A DNA stretch of 14,837 bases from Candidatus Moranbacteria bacterium UBA4824. GTDB lineage: Bacteria > Patescibacteriota > Minisyncoccia > Moranbacterales > UBA2206. Below the pieces are notes generated by a model that did not search any database, had not been told where the DNA came from, and saw only the letters and a program-made list of their open reading frames with translations. The position numbers and the translations under genes were made by a program. Where the stretch lies: the NCBI GenBank assembly GCA_002400405.1, contig DHFM01000040.1:1-14837 (forward strand), written 5' to 3'. Positions within the stretch are counted from its first letter, which is position 1. The number at the start of each line of letters is the position of its first letter. Of the stretch, positions 14,071 through 14,837 are shown one piece after another.

Positions 14071-14365
14071 AATTTTAGAAAAATAACTAAACTTTTTATA
14101 TAAACTAAATCCCTGTTTTTGTTTATGTTGTCAACTAAGATATAAACTAACTTTTAAAAAGGCTTATTAATTTTCAACTCACTAATTACAAAATTCTCCA
14201 TATTAAATATCGCTTCGCTACTCGACAGGATAAAACCAAATTTTTTCCACCCCCACCCCGAATTAATTATGCTATTCTCGCTTTTTAATTCTACTTCCAA
14301 TCCCCCTTTTCGTAAAGAAAAAAGCCCTCACATTATAATATATAGAAGCGGTAAATTAGTTTAAG
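14071..14365. other. Stretch without a recognisable gene
   Basis: AT-rich with a C-rich patch (CCACCCCCACCCCG near 14248). Only very short ORFs occur on either strand. There is an isolated TTGACA on the minus strand near 14129-14134 without a matching -10. In many bacteria secE and nusG would lie here, downstream of tRNA-Trp; neither is present. Confidence 0.6.
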
Positions 14366-14366
14366 A

Positions 14367-14409
14367 AATTACTTCCATACAAAAAACAATCCTCGGGGAT
14401 TGTTTTTTT
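14367..14409 (+). repeat. Terminator-containing direct repeat, right copy
   Basis: AATTACTTCCATAC, an A-run, CAATCC, TCGG, GGATTG and a T-run repeat the element at 11744-11784. Confidence 0.6.
14381..14409. terminator. Bidirectional rho-independent terminator downstream of tRNA-Trp
   Basis: Stem ACAATCC / GGATTGT, loop TCGG, A-run and T-run on either side. On the minus strand it lies six bases after the tRNA-Trp 3' end and should end that transcript. Confidence 0.85.
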
Positions 14410-14414
14410 ATTTG

Positions 14415-14485
14415 CACGGGATGTAGGAATCGAACCTACGTCGTCGGTTTTGGAGACCGATGTACTACCACTGTACGAATCCCGC
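14415..14485 (-). tRNA. tRNA-Trp (anticodon CCA)
   Basis: On the minus strand: acceptor GCGGGAT / ATCCCGT (the first pair is G-U), D arm GTAC-AGTGGTA-GTAC, anticodon arm TCGGT-CTCCAAA-ACCGA with anticodon CCA, variable CGAC, T arm GTAGG-TTCGATT-CCTAC, discriminator G as expected for bacterial TrpRS. CCA is not encoded (CAAATAA follows). It reads UGG only, consistent with TGA being a stop in this genome. Confidence 0.93.
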
Positions 14486-14515
14486 AAAAATTGCCACGAG
14501 CAAAGCTTGTGGCAA
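14486..14515 (-). terminator. Terminator hairpin between rpmG and tRNA-Trp
   Basis: On the minus strand TTGCCACAAGC-TTT-GCTCGTGGCAA forms an 11-pair stem (one G-T) followed by TTTTT. The T-run directly touches the first base of tRNA-Trp. It could terminate rpmG, act as an attenuator, or be a processing hairpin in a joint transcript. Confidence 0.75.
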
Positions 14516-14521
14516 TATAGA

Positions 14522-14680
14522 TTATTTTTTCATTTCCTTATGAAGAGTATGAGTTTTGCAAAATTTGCAATGTTTTTTCATTTCCAATTTTTCCTTAATC
14601 TTCTTCTTATTTCTACCAGTATAATAATTGATATTTTTACATTCGCTACATCTCATTTTCACTAAATTTTCATTGGCCAT
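14522..14680 (-). CDS. rpmG: Large-subunit ribosomal protein L33
   Basis: 52 residues (too short for many ORF callers), part of the 50S subunit near the E site. The sequence has the L33 pattern: VKMRCSEC (Cys 11 and 14), NINYYTGRNKKK, KLEMKKHCKFC (Cys 38 and 41), KTHTLHKEMKK. The two CxxC pairs make it the zinc-binding form. Start ATG at 14680, with no Shine-Dalgarno. It sits between tRNA-Thr remnants and tRNA-Trp; rpmG next to tRNA-Trp is a common bacterial arrangement, normally followed by secE and nusG, which are missing here. A hairpin terminator follows its stop. Confidence 0.95.
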   Translation of the reverse strand: MANENLVKMRCSECKNINYYTGRNKKKIKEKLEMKKHCKFCKTHTLHKEMKK

Positions 14681-14723
14681 ATATTTACGTTAAATCAAAT
14701 AAATTAAATTCCTAATTAGATTC

Positions 14724-14768
14724 CTGAGCCTGAGACCGTGGATTCCACCAGTGATCTCATCCTAACCA
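14724..14768 (-). pseudogene. Decayed duplicate of the tRNA-Thr 3' half
   Basis: On the minus strand GGTTAGGATGAGATCACTGG, a changed T loop, then GGTCTCAGGCTCAG matches the 3' half of the tRNA-Thr at 14798 in the same orientation with several substitutions. The T arm no longer pairs properly and I see no 5' half, so it cannot be a functional tRNA. Confidence 0.6.
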
Positions 14769-14797
14769 CAAACATACCCGTTTTGGTTAAAACTCTG

Positions 14798-14837
14798 AGC
14801 CTGAGACCGGGATTGAACCGGTGACCTCATCCTTACC
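14798..14837 (-). tRNA. tRNA-Thr (anticodon GGT), 3' half only, cut by window edge
   Basis: On the minus strand the visible part starts at the anticodon (GGTAA-GGATG), then variable AGGTC, T arm ACCGG-TTCAATC-CCGGT, acceptor CTCAGGC and discriminator T. The GGTAAGG-TGAGGTC core matches bacterial tRNA-Thr(GGU). The 5' half is beyond the window. Confidence 0.85.

Noticed and set aside
14332..14339. TATAAT-like box near 14334 on both strands
   Set aside because: No acceptable -35 at the right spacing on either strand and no gene positioned to use it.

Overview
The window is AT-rich and gene-dense. Genes abut or overlap, often by ATGA, and few have a recognisable Shine-Dalgarno sequence. TGA is used as a stop and the only Trp tRNA has anticodon CCA, so the code is standard and the recoded-TGA lineages (Gracilibacteria, Absconditabacteria) are excluded. 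Small genes, stand-alone PEP-utilizer mobile-domain proteins and a GLUG-repeat adhesin with a peptidoglycan-binding end suggest a Patescibacteria/CPR bacterium, Parcubacteria-like. This is inference, because no phylogenetic marker other than L33 is present.

Positions 1-9940 (minus strand) hold a tandem array of seven paralogues (the last cut by the window edge). Each has a different, mostly helical N-terminal region and a C-terminal swivelling phosphohistidine domain of the kind found in PEP synthase, pyruvate phosphate dikinase and rifampin phosphotransferase. None carries an ATP-grasp domain. In at least five copies the last ~100 bases are nearly identical even at silent positions, while the 5' parts are strongly diverged. 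This looks like gene conversion or 3'-end cassette sharing. One member (7410-8897) has a diverged tail and serves as an internal control.

Positions 3400-4882 interrupt the array with a riboflavin cassette: a single-domain riboflavin kinase, riboflavin synthase and lumazine synthase, all on the minus strand. A full copy of the shared 3' repeat lies on one side and a 21-38-base remnant of it on the other. A hairpin repeat in inverted orientation, with changed stems but an unchanged loop, lies at the ends of the kinase and riboflavin synthase genes.

Positions 10008-10739 encode a DnaQ-type exonuclease with a C-terminal DUF3820-like segment, preceded by a good sigma-70 promoter. Its transcript could run on into the array. 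On the plus strand follow a 55-residue ribbon-helix-helix protein, a YggT-family membrane protein and a GlsB/YeaQ/YmgE membrane protein, ending in a terminator shared with the convergent adhesin gene.

Positions 11887-13601 (minus) are a secreted adhesin broken by one frameshift. 13606-14414 holds two small dubious ORFs, one frameshifted, and a terminator nearly identical to the one at 11754. The right end carries tRNA-Trp, rpmG, a decayed copy of a tRNA-Thr 3' half, and the 3' half of tRNA-Thr(GGT), all minus strand. No CRISPR array, transposase or integrase was seen.
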